A stretch of 64,000 bases of DNA from Bdellovibrionales bacterium CG10_big_fil_rev_8_21_14_0_10_45_34 (GTDB lineage: Bacteria; Bdellovibrionota; Bdellovibrionia; Bdellovibrionales; 1-14-0-10-45-34), in the NCBI GenBank assembly GCA_002778785.1, contig PEZS01000005.1:42483-106482 (forward strand). The letters are read 5' to 3'. Under the pieces are notes generated by a model. That model was not told the DNA's origin. It saw only the letters and a list, made by a program, of their open reading frames with translations, and made no database searches. Shown piece after piece: positions 41,303-50,404 of the stretch. Every line of letters begins with the position of its first letter. Within the stretch, counting starts at the first letter, position 1. Made by a program: the position numbers and the translations under genes.

Positions 41303-41743
41303 ATGGCTACGGAAGTCGTGCGCCCCTACGAGGGTATAGTCATCGTTCACCCAGATGCGTCTGAGGCTGAGGTGAAGCAACTCATAACGAAGAATAAGTC
41401 CATTATTGAGGAATATAAGGGCGCAATTAACCACGTCGATAGTTGGGGTAAGCGAAATCTTTCAAATCCTATCGAAAAGCAACGTCGGGGGCAGTACCTT
41501 CATTTTACATTTAAAATCAATAACTCAGGCATTGCTGAGTTAGAGCGAACAATGAGAATCAATGACAAAGTTCTCCGCTTTATGCACATCCGTCTTGGCG
41601 ACTCGACAGATCTCGGTAAATATGTGGAACAATTCAAAAAAGAATTGGCAGAAAGCCTGGCAAAAGAAAAAGACCGCGAGCAGAAGTTTGCTGCGAAGCG
41701 AGCAGCGAGGTCTCCGGGACCAAGTTCAGGAATGTACTCTTAA
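41303..41743 (+). CDS. rpsF: 30S ribosomal protein S6
   Basis: S6 binds the 30S platform with S18. The 146-residue protein contains the S6 fold (PYEGIVIVHPDASEAEVKQL; HVDSWGKRNLSNPIEKQRRG; LRFMHIRL) and a Lys/Glu/Arg-rich tail longer than usual. The start is ATG 41303, seven bases after AAAGGA; an ATG at 41276 is less likely. The leader holds a hairpin, GCTCCCA (41261-41267) with TGGGGGC (41277-41283). S18 (rpsR), normally downstream, is absent here. Confidence 0.94.
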   Translation: MATEVVRPYEGIVIVHPDASEAEVKQLITKNKSIIEEYKGAINHVDSWGKRNLSNPIEKQRRGQYLHFTFKINNSGIAELERTMRINDKVLRFMHIRLGDSTDLGKYVEQFKKELAESLAKEKDREQKFAAKRAARSPGPSSGMYS

Positions 41744-41761
41744 AAGGACCGGTTTCTAGAG

Positions 41762-42646
41762 ATGAGGCAGCTCGCTCGAAATTCATTGCTGTTTAGTTGG
41801 CTAACAGCAGCCGGCTTAACGCCCGTAGCTTTTTTGCTAGCGGGAGGGCCGCTTATCGCTCAGAAAGAAAACATAGGAGCTTTTAGGTTTCTTGGCCTGT
41901 CGGTACTGTGTTGTGGAGTGTTTGCTGCCTTTCAAGCGTGGAGTTTGGTCGTATTGTTTCTCACTGTAGAATTGGGAGTCCTGAGCCTTTGGATTTTTCA
42001 AAAGAAAGAAATAGCTACTGCGGAAGAATTGATACGGGCGTTCGCACTCATGGTGGGCTGCCTTGTAACTATTTTGGTAGCTTGGCAGCAGCTTGGTTTT
42101 GATGTTGTCGACTCTGCAAATTACTACATTATGCAGATATTCAATCAACTTGCGGCTCTTCAGCAGACGCCTAAGTTTGATGCCGCCTTGTTGCTGGATC
42201 AGATGCCGTCATTATTAGCAATTGGATGTTGGTTGCTTTTGTGGACTACAGTTGCCACTGAGGATTTCTTTCGAAGGGTTTTCAACCGAGAAACCAGTGG
42301 GCTTAAAAGCTACGGGTTTTCTAGAAGCTTTCGACTGCCGGCGTGGGTAATGTGGTTGAGCCTTGTGGCCGTGCTATTGGCGTTTTCAGAGGGGCCAATT
42401 CCTGACTGGGTGGGAATCGTGGCTTTAAACGTTTTTAATGTTTTGGTTATTTGGTTCTTTTTTCAAGGTCTCGCTGTGGCACAAAACTTCTTTGATTTTT
42501 TGTCTCTGAGTCCTTTGTGGAGAGTTCTTTTTTATGTGCTTTTTGTCATACAGATGGTTCTCATGGTGGCAGCAATTGGTTTTTTAGATTATTGGTTTGA
42601 ATTTAGAAAAAAGATGAATAAGCGTGCTACCTCTTGGTTGCAGTAG
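41762..42646 (+). CDS. DUF2232-type polytopic membrane protein (YybS-like)
   Basis: This 294-residue protein is almost entirely hydrophobic with about eight membrane helices and no periplasmic domain of note. In content and position between rpsF and rplI it matches the DUF2232/YybS family, whose function is unknown. That family often neighbours rplI and dnaB or GdpP genes in other bacteria. It starts at ATG 41762, 18 bases after rpsF, so it is part of the same transcript. Confidence 0.75.
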   Translation: MRQLARNSLLFSWLTAAGLTPVAFLLAGGPLIAQKENIGAFRFLGLSVLCCGVFAAFQAWSLVVLFLTVELGVLSLWIFQKKEIATAEELIRAFALMVGCLVTILVAWQQLGFDVVDSANYYIMQIFNQLAALQQTPKFDAALLLDQMPSLLAIGCWLLLWTTVATEDFFRRVFNRETSGLKSYGFSRSFRLPAWVMWLSLVAVLLAFSEGPIPDWVGIVALNVFNVLVIWFFFQGLAVAQNFFDFLSLSPLWRVLFYVLFVIQMVLMVAAIGFLDYWFEFRKKMNKRATSWLQ

Positions 42647-42679
42647 CTTCGAAGTGTTTATTAAGAGTAGGAGTGAGTA

Positions 42680-43126
42680 ATGAAGGTGATTCTTAAGAAC
42701 GACGTAAAAGATGTTGGCCGCGCCGGTGAGCTGGTGAATGTAAAAAGAGGATTTGCAAGAAACTTTTTGCTTCCTCGAAAGCTTGCAGTAGAGGCGACTG
42801 AAAAGAGAGAAAAAGAATTTGCTCATTTGCAGCAAATGGCCGAAGTGAGAAAAAAGAAAGCTGTAGAAGCGAGGAAAGCCGTTTTGAGTAAGATTTCTGG
42901 TCTCACATTGACCTTCAAAGTGGATGCAGCAGAAACCGACAAGATTTTTGGTTCAGTAACTAACCTGGATATTTCTAAACAACTCTCAGAGCAAGGTTAC
43001 GAAGTGGATCGCCGTGATATTCTCATCGAAGAGCCTATCAAGATTCTGGGTCAGCATAAGGCAATTGTTAAGTTGGGCGAAGGCATGACGTCCGAATTGA
43101 AAATCTCGGTAGAGAGAGATTCGTAA
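42680..43126 (+). CDS. rplI: 50S ribosomal protein L9
   Basis: L9 has two RNA-binding domains joined by a long helix. The 148-residue product opens with MKVILKNDVKDVGRAGELVN and contains GFARNFLLPRKLAVEAT, the PS00651 family signature region, then a charged connecting helix and a C-terminal domain (VTNLDISKQLSEQGYEVDRR). The length is typical. It is preceded by AGGAGTGAG and followed by dnaB 33 bases later. Confidence 0.97.
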   Translation: MKVILKNDVKDVGRAGELVNVKRGFARNFLLPRKLAVEATEKREKEFAHLQQMAEVRKKKAVEARKAVLSKISGLTLTFKVDAAETDKIFGSVTNLDISKQLSEQGYEVDRRDILIEEPIKILGQHKAIVKLGEGMTSELKISVERDS

Positions 43127-43159
43127 GTACTACTGAGCTAACATTGGGGGGGAGTTGGG

Positions 43160-44584
43160 GTGAACACTAAAACGCCTCCACACAATCTGGAAGCTGAACA
43201 GTCCGTAATTGGCGGGCTTATGCTTGATCCCAATGCCTGGGATCAGGTCGTAGATATTTTATCCGAAGCAGATTTCTATAAATCGGCCCACAGGACAATT
43301 TTTTCAACTATTCAAGATCTTCAAAACAAAGGACAACCGGTTGATATTTTAACCGTGTCTAGCATGCTCAACGATAGAGACCAACTTGGTGCAATAGGCA
43401 GTGCTGGGTATTTGGCAGAAATCATCGACAGCACACCCTCTGCCGTAAACATTAAAACCTATGCGGAGCTCATAAGAGAAAAATCTCTTTTAAGAAGAGT
43501 CATTTCAACCGGATCGGAAATCATAGAAGAGGCTTACGGCGGCGACTATGGCTCGGTGGATGAGTATGTGGATCGCGTGGAAGCCAAAATCTTTCAAATT
43601 CTAGATAAAAGAAAAACGGCGGGGCTTGTGCCGGCCAGTGAAATTGTAAGAGCCAGTTTAGAAAAAATCGAAGAGCTGCATCAAAGGAAAGCGTCCATCA
43701 CTGGAATTGCTACCGGCTTTGATGATCTTGACAAGATGACGTCAGGGTTTCAGCCCGGTGAATTGATTATCATTGCGGCCCGCCCTTCAATGGGTAAGAC
43801 AGCCCTTGGTTTGACCATTGTTAATAACATTGCATTAAAATCGAAAAAGAAAGTTGCTTTCTTCTCCCTTGAAATGGCTCGTGAGCAGATTATGGTGCGT
43901 ATTTTAGCGTCAGCTGCAAAGATAGAGATGGGTGATTTGCGAGTCGGAAGGGTGCCAGATTCTTCTTGGTCGAGTCTCATTTCGGCGGCTTCTGAAATTA
44001 GCGAATCAGATTTGTATATCGACGACACTTCGGCAATTAGTCCATTCGAGATACGAGCAAAATGCAGAAGGTTAGCAGCTCAAAAAGGATTAGATCTGAT
44101 TGTGATAGATTACTTGCAGATCATGGATCTCAAACAAAGGGTCGAAAGCCGCGAAAGAGCTGTTTCTGAGATTTCTCGAACTCTTAAAGCGATTTCAAAA
44201 GAGCTCAAAGTACCAGTTGTTGCCCTCGCCCAGCTTAATCGTGGAGTGGAAGGCCGCTCCGATCGAAGACCAATGTTGTCCGATTTGCGTGAATCCGGCT
44301 CAATTGAACAAGATGCTGACGTGATCATGATGATTTATCGGGATGAATATTACGAAAAAGATCAGAGCGAAACTAAGGGTGTCGCAGAAATTATCATTAA
44401 CAAACAACGAAATGGCCCTACTGGAACGGTCAAGTTGGCCTGGTTAGCCAAATACGGAACTTTTGCAAATCTGGCTCCTGATAGTCTTATGTCGCCGCCC
44501 CTCTCGCCAGCTCCACCTAGCTATAAGCCCGGCGCGCCTCGTGCGTCTGGGGGAATTCCCAACCTCGCCCCCGGCAAGTCCTAG
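43160..44584 (+). CDS. dnaB: Replicative DNA helicase DnaB
   Basis: DnaB is the hexameric helicase that unwinds the replication fork. The N-terminal domain starts PPHNLEAEQSVIGGLMLDP. The RecA-like domain has Walker A ARPSMGKTALG near residue 208, Walker B LIVIDYLQIM, and the DnaB signature ESRERAVSEISRTLKAISKE with ALAQLNRGVEGR. The 474-residue length is normal, with a Pro-rich tail (SPAPPSYKPG). It starts at GTG 43160 after an unusually strong GGGGGGGAG site. No intein is present. Confidence 0.96.
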   Translation: MNTKTPPHNLEAEQSVIGGLMLDPNAWDQVVDILSEADFYKSAHRTIFSTIQDLQNKGQPVDILTVSSMLNDRDQLGAIGSAGYLAEIIDSTPSAVNIKTYAELIREKSLLRRVISTGSEIIEEAYGGDYGSVDEYVDRVEAKIFQILDKRKTAGLVPASEIVRASLEKIEELHQRKASITGIATGFDDLDKMTSGFQPGELIIIAARPSMGKTALGLTIVNNIALKSKKKVAFFSLEMAREQIMVRILASAAKIEMGDLRVGRVPDSSWSSLISAASEISESDLYIDDTSAISPFEIRAKCRRLAAQKGLDLIVIDYLQIMDLKQRVESRERAVSEISRTLKAISKELKVPVVALAQLNRGVEGRSDRRPMLSDLRESGSIEQDADVIMMIYRDEYYEKDQSETKGVAEIIINKQRNGPTGTVKLAWLAKYGTFANLAPDSLMSPPLSPAPPSYKPGAPRASGGIPNLAPGKS

Positions 44585-44720
44585 GTACCCCCGGCTTTCT
44601 CTCATGACTTCTCTTCCAGACGAAGGTCTCAGGCCAGTATTCACCTTTTCCGTAAGTTGATGTGTCCTAAGTTTGTGGGAGTGGATGAGATGGGATCCAT
44701 TTCTAGACAGAGGGGCAAGG

Positions 44721-44915
44721 ATGTCGCTTATTGATGAAGTTATACGTACAATAAATCTTCCAGAATCTCTTTCTGAAAAGCGTTTTCAAGAACTCTGCAC
44801 TGAGCGCAAAGTTGATCGTGCAAACTGTTCTTTAGAAGAGCTAAGAAGTCTAGCAGCAAGCCTACTTCAAGAAGTTCTCGTCGAACTCAAAGAAGAGAAA
44901 AAATGCGGGCCGTAA
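44721..44915 (+). CDS. Small protein, function unknown
   Basis: This is a 64-residue acidic, soluble protein (SLIDEVIRTINLPESLSEKR at the start, helical throughout, ending KEEKKCGP). I do not recognise it. The start at ATG 44721 has AGGGG six bases upstream. It is codirectional with dnaB, 136 bases downstream. Codon use and a real ribosome site favour a gene, but the shortness leaves doubt. Confidence 0.55.
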   Translation: MSLIDEVIRTINLPESLSEKRFQELCTERKVDRANCSLEELRSLAASLLQEVLVELKEEKKCGP

Positions 44916-44956
44916 ATCAAGTTGTACGAGCAAAGATGACCCGCTGCTGATGTTTA

Positions 44957-45256
44957 TTAAGAGAATCTTCGTTTACGAATCTTATAGGCGTCAATTTTCT
45001 TTTTCAGTGTGTTGCGATTGATACCTAGCATCTGAGCAGCCTTTAATTGGTTGCCTCTGTAGGCTTTAAGTGCCAACTCAATGAGAGGTCGTTCAACTTG
45101 CTCAATGACGAGATCATAGAGCCCATTCAAATCAACTTCGGCTTCCTTCTGTTGTTCAAAAAGAACTTCAAGTTTGGAGCGTACCAACTTTTCTAAAGAA
45201 ACATTTTGTAAGTTGGCTACAAACAACCTGTTTGGAGAATCGGGCTTTAATGACAT
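44957..45256 (-). CDS. Fis-family DNA-binding protein
   Basis: This is a 99-residue protein with a Fis-type helix-turn-helix at the C-terminus: [20 protein letters not shown] followed by [15 protein letters not shown] matches Fis and the C-terminal domain of NtrC-type activators. There is no receiver or AAA+ domain, so it resembles a stand-alone Fis, a nucleoid protein and regulator. It lies seven bases after queE on the minus strand, so the two are cotranscribed. Confidence 0.87.
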   Translation of the reverse strand: MSLKPDSPNRLFVANLQNVSLEKLVRSKLEVLFEQQKEAEVDLNGLYDLVIEQVERPLIELALKAYRGNQLKAAQMLGINRNTLKKKIDAYKIRKRRFS

Positions 45257-45263
45257 GAATTAC

Positions 45264-45899
45264 TTAAACTCCGCGTGCTTCTGGTCCCCAAATATACTTA
45301 TGTTGCTGCAATTGCAACCTAACACGCAGACCGGAGGTCAAAATTTTTTCTGCCAACCACTGCGGAGAAACCTGTGAGTGGCTGGGACTAAAAAGCACAA
45401 CATTCTTCTCTGCTAAGCCATATGACTTGACAAAACTCTTTGACCACAAAAAGTCTTCATCTGAACAAATAACAAATTTGAATTCGTCAGTCGGCGATAC
45501 AAAATCCAGATTAGAAAATAAGAACTTTCCTTCTTCTTTGCTATCCGGAGTCTTAACGTCAATTACCTTTTTAGCCCTGGTGTCCAATCTATCGACGGGC
45601 ATCGTACCACTGGTTTCTACAGAGACCATGTAGCCAAGATCCAGCAATTGCTTTGTTAGTTCAATAGAAGCAGGCTGGACCAAAGGTTCGCCGCCAGTTA
45701 TGCACACGTAATCGCCAAGAAAACTCTGAACCTTCGATACGATTTCTTCGAGAGACATTTTTTTGCCCTCATAAAATGCATACTCCGTATCGCAGTACTG
45801 ACATCTTAGGGGGCAGCCGCTTGTTCTTATGAAAATGGTGGGGTTTCCCGCCCAGGTAGACTCGCCTTGAATGCTAAAAAAAATCTCATTAATCTTCAT
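45264..45899 (-). CDS. queE: 7-carboxy-7-deazaguanine synthase
   Basis: QueE is a radical SAM enzyme that makes 7-carboxy-7-deazaguanine from carboxytetrahydropterin, a step towards queuosine in tRNA. The 211-residue protein begins KINEIFFSIQGESTWAGNPT, and the cluster-binding motif is SGCPLRCQYCDTEYAF (CxxxCxxC, about residues 29-36). CITGGEPLVQ is the SAM-binding GGE motif. Other queuosine genes are not in this window. It is divergent from ftsK across 73 bases. Confidence 0.93.
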   Translation of the reverse strand: MKINEIFFSIQGESTWAGNPTIFIRTSGCPLRCQYCDTEYAFYEGKKMSLEEIVSKVQSFLGDYVCITGGEPLVQPASIELTKQLLDLGYMVSVETSGTMPVDRLDTRAKKVIDVKTPDSKEEGKFLFSNLDFVSPTDEFKFVICSDEDFLWSKSFVKSYGLAEKNVVLFSPSHSQVSPQWLAEKILTSGLRVRLQLQQHKYIWGPEARGV

Positions 45900-45972
45900 A
45901 TTTGATGATGGCTCTGTCTAGAAATAGGGATACCACCTGACAAAGTCAAAGAATCCCCAATAAAATGGTACT

Positions 45973-48348
45973 GTGACAAATCCAAAAAGAAACTTCAAAT
46001 CCGACGTCATCGTCTTGAGCCTATTATCAGCCAGTGTTTTTCTCGTAGCCTCTCTGCTTACTTATCATCCTCAAGACCCCTCTTGGAACTCAGTAGGAGA
46101 CTCTGTACGGAACGTCCGGAATGCCTGTGGCTGGGTGGGAGCATTGGTTGCCGACGGATTGTACCTTCTATTTGGAGGTGTGGCCTGGTTCGCTTCAGCT
46201 ATTCTTATCGTGCCGGTAGTGAAACGACTGGGGATTGGTAGGCAAAGTTCGGCTAACTTACACCCGGTATTGTCTCTGATAACCCTTATTTTTTTGGCAT
46301 CTCTGGCGAGTCTTCACTTCAAGGAATTTTCTTTTTTTGAGGGGCACGTCCTTAGCGGTGGAATTATCGGTGTGTTTTTAGCAACTCACTTAAAAGGGCC
46401 ACTAAATGAAGTTGGCAGTGCCTTATTCTTGTGGACGGGCTTTCTTCTGTCTCTGTTAAGTCTGACTCAGCTGGACCTCAGAAATTTCAGTGTTTTCATA
46501 ATAGATAGGACGGCCTTCACCATGAAGACGATTTGGTACCTTCTGACAAATCTATTCGGTAAGGCAAAATCAACCATTGTCAGGCGAGCAACTATGAAAA
46601 AAGAGAAGGGTATTGATTTTTCTCCACAACCCGTTGAGTCGGATCAAAGGGCGAATGCAGTATCCCTTTCTGGTGCTAAAAAAGTTGTCGACTGGCTACT
46701 AAAAGACAGCCCTCAAGAAGATGAAATACCTCGCTCTGAAGAGCTCAGCTCGACCATTAGGTCGCGCCTTTTTGCCAAAGAACAAAATCCGGTGAAAACA
46801 AAAAAGAAGATCAGCCTCAAGGCAATCATCAAAGTCGAAAACTGGATGCTTCCGAAATTAGATTTGCTCGAGGAACCCAAGACTCTCAAGTCTGGAGTCG
46901 ATAAAAAAAGTATTGAAAAAAATATTCGCCTTTTAGAAGACAAACTTTCGCAATTTTCGGTTAATGGTAAAGTAACCTCAGTAAGAACAGGGCCTGCTGT
47001 CACACTTTTTGAATTTAAGCCGAATGTAAATGTGAAACTCAGTCGAATCACCGACCTCGCGGACGATTTGAGTTTGGCTCTAAGCAGCGAATCTCTGAGG
47101 ATCATAGCTCCCCTCCCCGGTAGAGACGTGGTGGGCATAGAGACGTCTAATGCCGATCGCGAGACGGTGTTTCTGAGAGATCTTATCGAGAGCACGGATT
47201 TTTGGAGCGACGAGGTAAAGCTTCCTTTAGCACTTGGCAAAAAAGTGGACGGGGAAACTCAACTGGCCGATCTCAGAAAAATGCCTCACCTGATGGTTGC
47301 CGGCACCACTGGCTCGGGCAAATCGGTTTTTGTTATTGCTACACTCACGTCGCTGTTGTTTCGGCATTCTCCGAAGACACTCAAATTGGTCTTGGTTGAT
47401 CCGAAACAAGTAGATTTGGCTTCGTTTTATAAAGTGCCACATTTGGCTTTACCGCCTGTCCAAGACGCAAAAAAAGCTGTACTCGCTCTTAAATGGGCAG
47501 TTCGAGAGATGGAAAAGCGTTATCGCTCGATGTCGAGATTTGAAGTTAGAGGCATAGACGGTTTTAACGAAATGGCCGCTCAGTTCACCGCCGAAGACCT
47601 TGAAGTCTACACCAAAGAAAATGAACAGTTGATTGAAGCCGGCAAGCCCAACAAAACTTTTTACTTTGAACCTCTTCCTTTCATGGTGATCGTAGTTGAA
47701 GAGTTTGGCGATCTTATGGCGGTGGATAAAGGCAATGTAGAGGGGCTGGTTGTGCGCCTTGCGCAAATGGCGAGGGCGTGCGGAATTCATCTCATACTAG
47801 CAATGCAGTCACCTAGGAAAGACGTCGTAACAGGTTTAATTAAAACCAACATACCGGGGCGAATTAGTTTCAAAGTGGCTTCGAAAATGGATTCGCGAAT
47901 TATTTTGGACGAATCAGGGGCCGAAAGACTCCTCGCAAAAGGAGACATGCTTTTCTTGGCTCCAGGAATGTCAAAGCCAGAAAGACATCATGCGCCCTGG
48001 GTTTCTGAACAAGAGGTTTCATCAGTCTGTAAGTTTTGGTCTGACCAATCTGAGCCTGTGTACGATCCAGATGCAGTTAAATGGTTAGACCAGGCAGAAA
48101 AAGGCGGAGAGCCTTCTTTCTCAAATTCAGGAGACGAATTCGCCGACGAAAATGCATTTGACGAACGGTACGACGAAATTCTCGCGTTTGTTGCTACTCA
48201 AAAAGATATTTCAGCCTCATTGTTGCAGCGTCGTTTCAAGCTTGGATATCCCCGGGCCGCAAGGATGATCGAGATCTTCGAAAAAGAGGGTGTGGTAGGC
48301 CCATCAAACGGCAGTAAACCTCGATCGGTACTGATTCAAAAAATATAG
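45973..48348 (+). CDS. ftsK: DNA translocase FtsK/SpoIIIE
   Basis: FtsK pumps DNA at the division septum so that sister chromosomes clear and dimers are resolved. The 791-residue protein has four N-terminal membrane helices (about residues 12-175), a charged linker to about 290, then the motor domain with Walker A GTTGSGKSVFV near 448 and Walker B MVIVVEEFGDLM, in place of the usual IDELADLM. The C-terminal gamma winged helix (ASLLQRRFKLGYPRAARMIE) reads KOPS. It starts at GTG 45973. Confidence 0.95.
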   Translation: MTNPKRNFKSDVIVLSLLSASVFLVASLLTYHPQDPSWNSVGDSVRNVRNACGWVGALVADGLYLLFGGVAWFASAILIVPVVKRLGIGRQSSANLHPVLSLITLIFLASLASLHFKEFSFFEGHVLSGGIIGVFLATHLKGPLNEVGSALFLWTGFLLSLLSLTQLDLRNFSVFIIDRTAFTMKTIWYLLTNLFGKAKSTIVRRATMKKEKGIDFSPQPVESDQRANAVSLSGAKKVVDWLLKDSPQEDEIPRSEELSSTIRSRLFAKEQNPVKTKKKISLKAIIKVENWMLPKLDLLEEPKTLKSGVDKKSIEKNIRLLEDKLSQFSVNGKVTSVRTGPAVTLFEFKPNVNVKLSRITDLADDLSLALSSESLRIIAPLPGRDVVGIETSNADRETVFLRDLIESTDFWSDEVKLPLALGKKVDGETQLADLRKMPHLMVAGTTGSGKSVFVIATLTSLLFRHSPKTLKLVLVDPKQVDLASFYKVPHLALPPVQDAKKAVLALKWAVREMEKRYRSMSRFEVRGIDGFNEMAAQFTAEDLEVYTKENEQLIEAGKPNKTFYFEPLPFMVIVVEEFGDLMAVDKGNVEGLVVRLAQMARACGIHLILAMQSPRKDVVTGLIKTNIPGRISFKVASKMDSRIILDESGAERLLAKGDMLFLAPGMSKPERHHAPWVSEQEVSSVCKFWSDQSEPVYDPDAVKWLDQAEKGGEPSFSNSGDEFADENAFDERYDEILAFVATQKDISASLLQRRFKLGYPRAARMIEIFEKEGVVGPSNGSKPRSVLIQKI

Positions 48349-48429
48349 CTGTGATGCGGCTTGGTTTTAGTATTAGCTGTTAGTCAGTAGGCGTTTCTTA
48401 TTTGCTAGGTTCATGATAGAAATGGACCT

Positions 48430-49323
48430 ATGCGGGCTTGTTTTTTTCTAACGGTTATTCTTTCTTTTAGTATTGGATTGGCGAGCGAGCCTTCGGCTTC
48501 CGCCCAAAAATCAAAAAAGATTAGCGCCAATAACGCAGAAAAGGTCGGACTGGCGCAAGTCAATGCTCAGGCTCTCGAAGATGCCAAAAAGGCAACTTTG
48601 GCGCGAGATCGCGTGAAAGCAAGTGAAAGTCTCCTTGTGGCAATTAAATCTGAGAAAAAACCCTCTAAATTATCTGAACTTAAAGGCATGCTTTCCAAAG
48701 TGAGCACGCAATTTTACACAGAGGCGGGTCAGCAACTGTTTGAGCTTGGCAGAAGCCTATACTCCACCGATGCCGCATCAGCGAGTACTCGCTTTCGAGA
48801 TGCTTTTCAAAAAGAAACCATGAACACTTTAGTTGGTCTTTACCTGGCAAGGGCAGAGCTAGCGATTGGGGACTGTGATAGTTCTCTAAAAGAAGTACGT
48901 AAAGCAAGGTCAATGGACCCGTTTGATCCAAATTTGATTCTTGTGGAGCTTCAAGCGTTAGTTTGCCTTGGAGAGCTCGAAAGATATCAGTCCGCCCTCG
49001 GGTCAATAGACTCGGATTCGGCAAAAGAGCTAGAGCCCTATTTGTCTGTATTAAAACTGCAGGTTCAAACTATAGAGAGGGAGTTTGCGAGCGCTCAGGA
49101 GAGTTTTGAAAAAATTTCTTCAGCACACCCTGAGTTTCCTGAGATATACTACTGGGGAATTCAAATAGGCAAGGCATTGAAAAGCTCGACAAAGCCATAT
49201 AAAGAAAAATACATTCAGCTTTGTCAGAAGTTAGGCAAAGATGCACGTACCCGGTTTGCTAAAGAGCCTCGAGTGTGTGGTGCTCTTGCAGATGTAGAAA
49301 GTACCGTTGAGGAAAACTTGTGA
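48430..49323 (+). CDS. Exported TPR-like protein, function unknown
   Basis: This 297-residue protein has a signal peptide (residues 1-25, ending ASEPSASA) and a helical mature part with TPR-like repeats, such as LVGLYLARAELAIGDCDSSL and LKEVRKARSMDPFDPNLILV. It is probably a periplasmic scaffold. Its stop overlaps the start of the LptM-like gene as GTGA, so both are translated together, and it leads the dap operon. Confidence 0.75.
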   Translation: MRACFFLTVILSFSIGLASEPSASAQKSKKISANNAEKVGLAQVNAQALEDAKKATLARDRVKASESLLVAIKSEKKPSKLSELKGMLSKVSTQFYTEAGQQLFELGRSLYSTDAASASTRFRDAFQKETMNTLVGLYLARAELAIGDCDSSLKEVRKARSMDPFDPNLILVELQALVCLGELERYQSALGSIDSDSAKELEPYLSVLKLQVQTIEREFASAQESFEKISSAHPEFPEIYYWGIQIGKALKSSTKPYKEKYIQLCQKLGKDARTRFAKEPRVCGALADVESTVEENL

Positions 49324-49637
49324 AGCTCATTTTTGAGACAATTTTAAATTTACGCCGACAACTACGGCTTCTTGTCACAGTGATTATGTTAGGGGTGCCG
49401 CTTTTTTCGCTACAGGGATGTGGAGTAAAAGGCGATCCTTTGCCCCCCGTGACGCCGCTGGAACTTACGCGAGGTGGTCCAAGAGCGCATAGGGTGCCAG
49501 AAGAAACCAAGCCACTTGTGATTCCGCCAGACTCTTTGAAAAAAGCTAATGATCCAAATGCCGCTGAACGAGAAAAAAGTCGAAGCGAAATCGACAAGCA
49601 GCCGAAAAAAAAGAAAACGCGAAAGCAAGGCAAGTAG
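49320..49637 (+). CDS. lptM: LptM-like small lipoprotein
   Basis: This is a 105-residue lipoprotein. A signal segment runs to LQGCGVKGDPLPP, and its lipobox and following residues match LptM (YifL), which reads GCGLKGPLYFP in E. coli. LptM helps LptD assemble the LPS translocon in the outer membrane. Downstream of the motif the protein is a longer Lys/Pro-rich tail (KKKKTRK), which LptM lacks. It lies immediately before dapF, as lptM does in E. coli. The start is GTG 49320. Confidence 0.75.
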   Translation: MKLIFETILNLRRQLRLLVTVIMLGVPLFSLQGCGVKGDPLPPVTPLELTRGGPRAHRVPEETKPLVIPPDSLKKANDPNAAEREKSRSEIDKQPKKKKTRKQGK

Positions 49638-49642
49638 CTCTC

Positions 49643-50404
49643 ATGAAGTTCCTCAAAATCCATGGTACAGAAAACGACTTTGTATTCTTCGACACATCTG
49701 AGATTACAAACGAGGAAGTGTTTGTAAAGCAGATTCCCGAAATCTGTCATCGTAGAGTGGGCGTGGGCGCCGACGGGGTCGTCGTGATAGCAAAAATGTC
49801 GAACTACTACGAATGGAAGTACTACAATTCCGATGGGAGCGCAGCGGAGTTTTGCGGCAATGCTGTTAGGTGCGCAGGAGCGTACATTAAAGAGACTTAT
49901 GGCGACCAAGGAGAGATTAAGTTAAAAACTGATGTAGGCACAATTCGGATTGATAGCTTAGATCATAGCAACTTTAAAGCGCACTTGTCGTTTCAAGCTC
50001 AAATCCTCAAAAAAATAGAAGTGCAGGGCCACGAGAGCTACTTATGTCAAGCGGGAGTTCCTCATGTGGTCATACTTACGCCAACTCAAGGAAGGGGGGA
50101 GCTCTTAAAAGTAGCCCAAGATGTTCGCTCTTCGGGCGAGACTTACTCAACATGGAATATCACTTTCGTGAAGTCTGGAGAGCCCACGCAGGCAGTGACT
50201 TTTGAACGAGGCGTAGAAGACTTCACACAAAGTTGTGGATCAGGCGCGATTTCTGCCGCGTATGTAGTAATGTCCACAAAGCAATCCGATAAGGTGATAA
50301 TTAAAATGCCTGGAGGATTGATTAAGGTCGACAAAGTAGAAGGCGGCACTCTATTAGAAGGACTTGCAGAGATAGCATTCTCGGGTCATTGGAGATTGAC
50401 ATGA
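49643..50404 (+). CDS. dapF: Diaminopimelate epimerase
   Basis: DapF converts LL- to meso-diaminopimelate for peptidoglycan and lysine without a cofactor. The two catalytic cysteines are in FCGNAVRC (Cys71) and QSCGSGAISA (near residue 195). HGTENDFVFFD and HRRVGVGADGVVV at the N-terminus are typical. It is slightly shorter than usual at 253 residues. ATGA couples it to dapA. Confidence 0.95.
   Translation: MKFLKIHGTENDFVFFDTSEITNEEVFVKQIPEICHRRVGVGADGVVVIAKMSNYYEWKYYNSDGSAAEFCGNAVRCAGAYIKETYGDQGEIKLKTDVGTIRIDSLDHSNFKAHLSFQAQILKKIEVQGHESYLCQAGVPHVVILTPTQGRGELLKVAQDVRSSGETYSTWNITFVKSGEPTQAVTFERGVEDFTQSCGSGAISAAYVVMSTKQSDKVIIKMPGGLIKVDKVEGGTLLEGLAEIAFSGHWRLT

Noticed and set aside
48242-48253. 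TTGGATATCCCC in ftsK as a further copy of the palindromic motif
   Set aside because: It is a lone match with a different 3' arm; isolated matches are expected by chance, and only clusters were counted.
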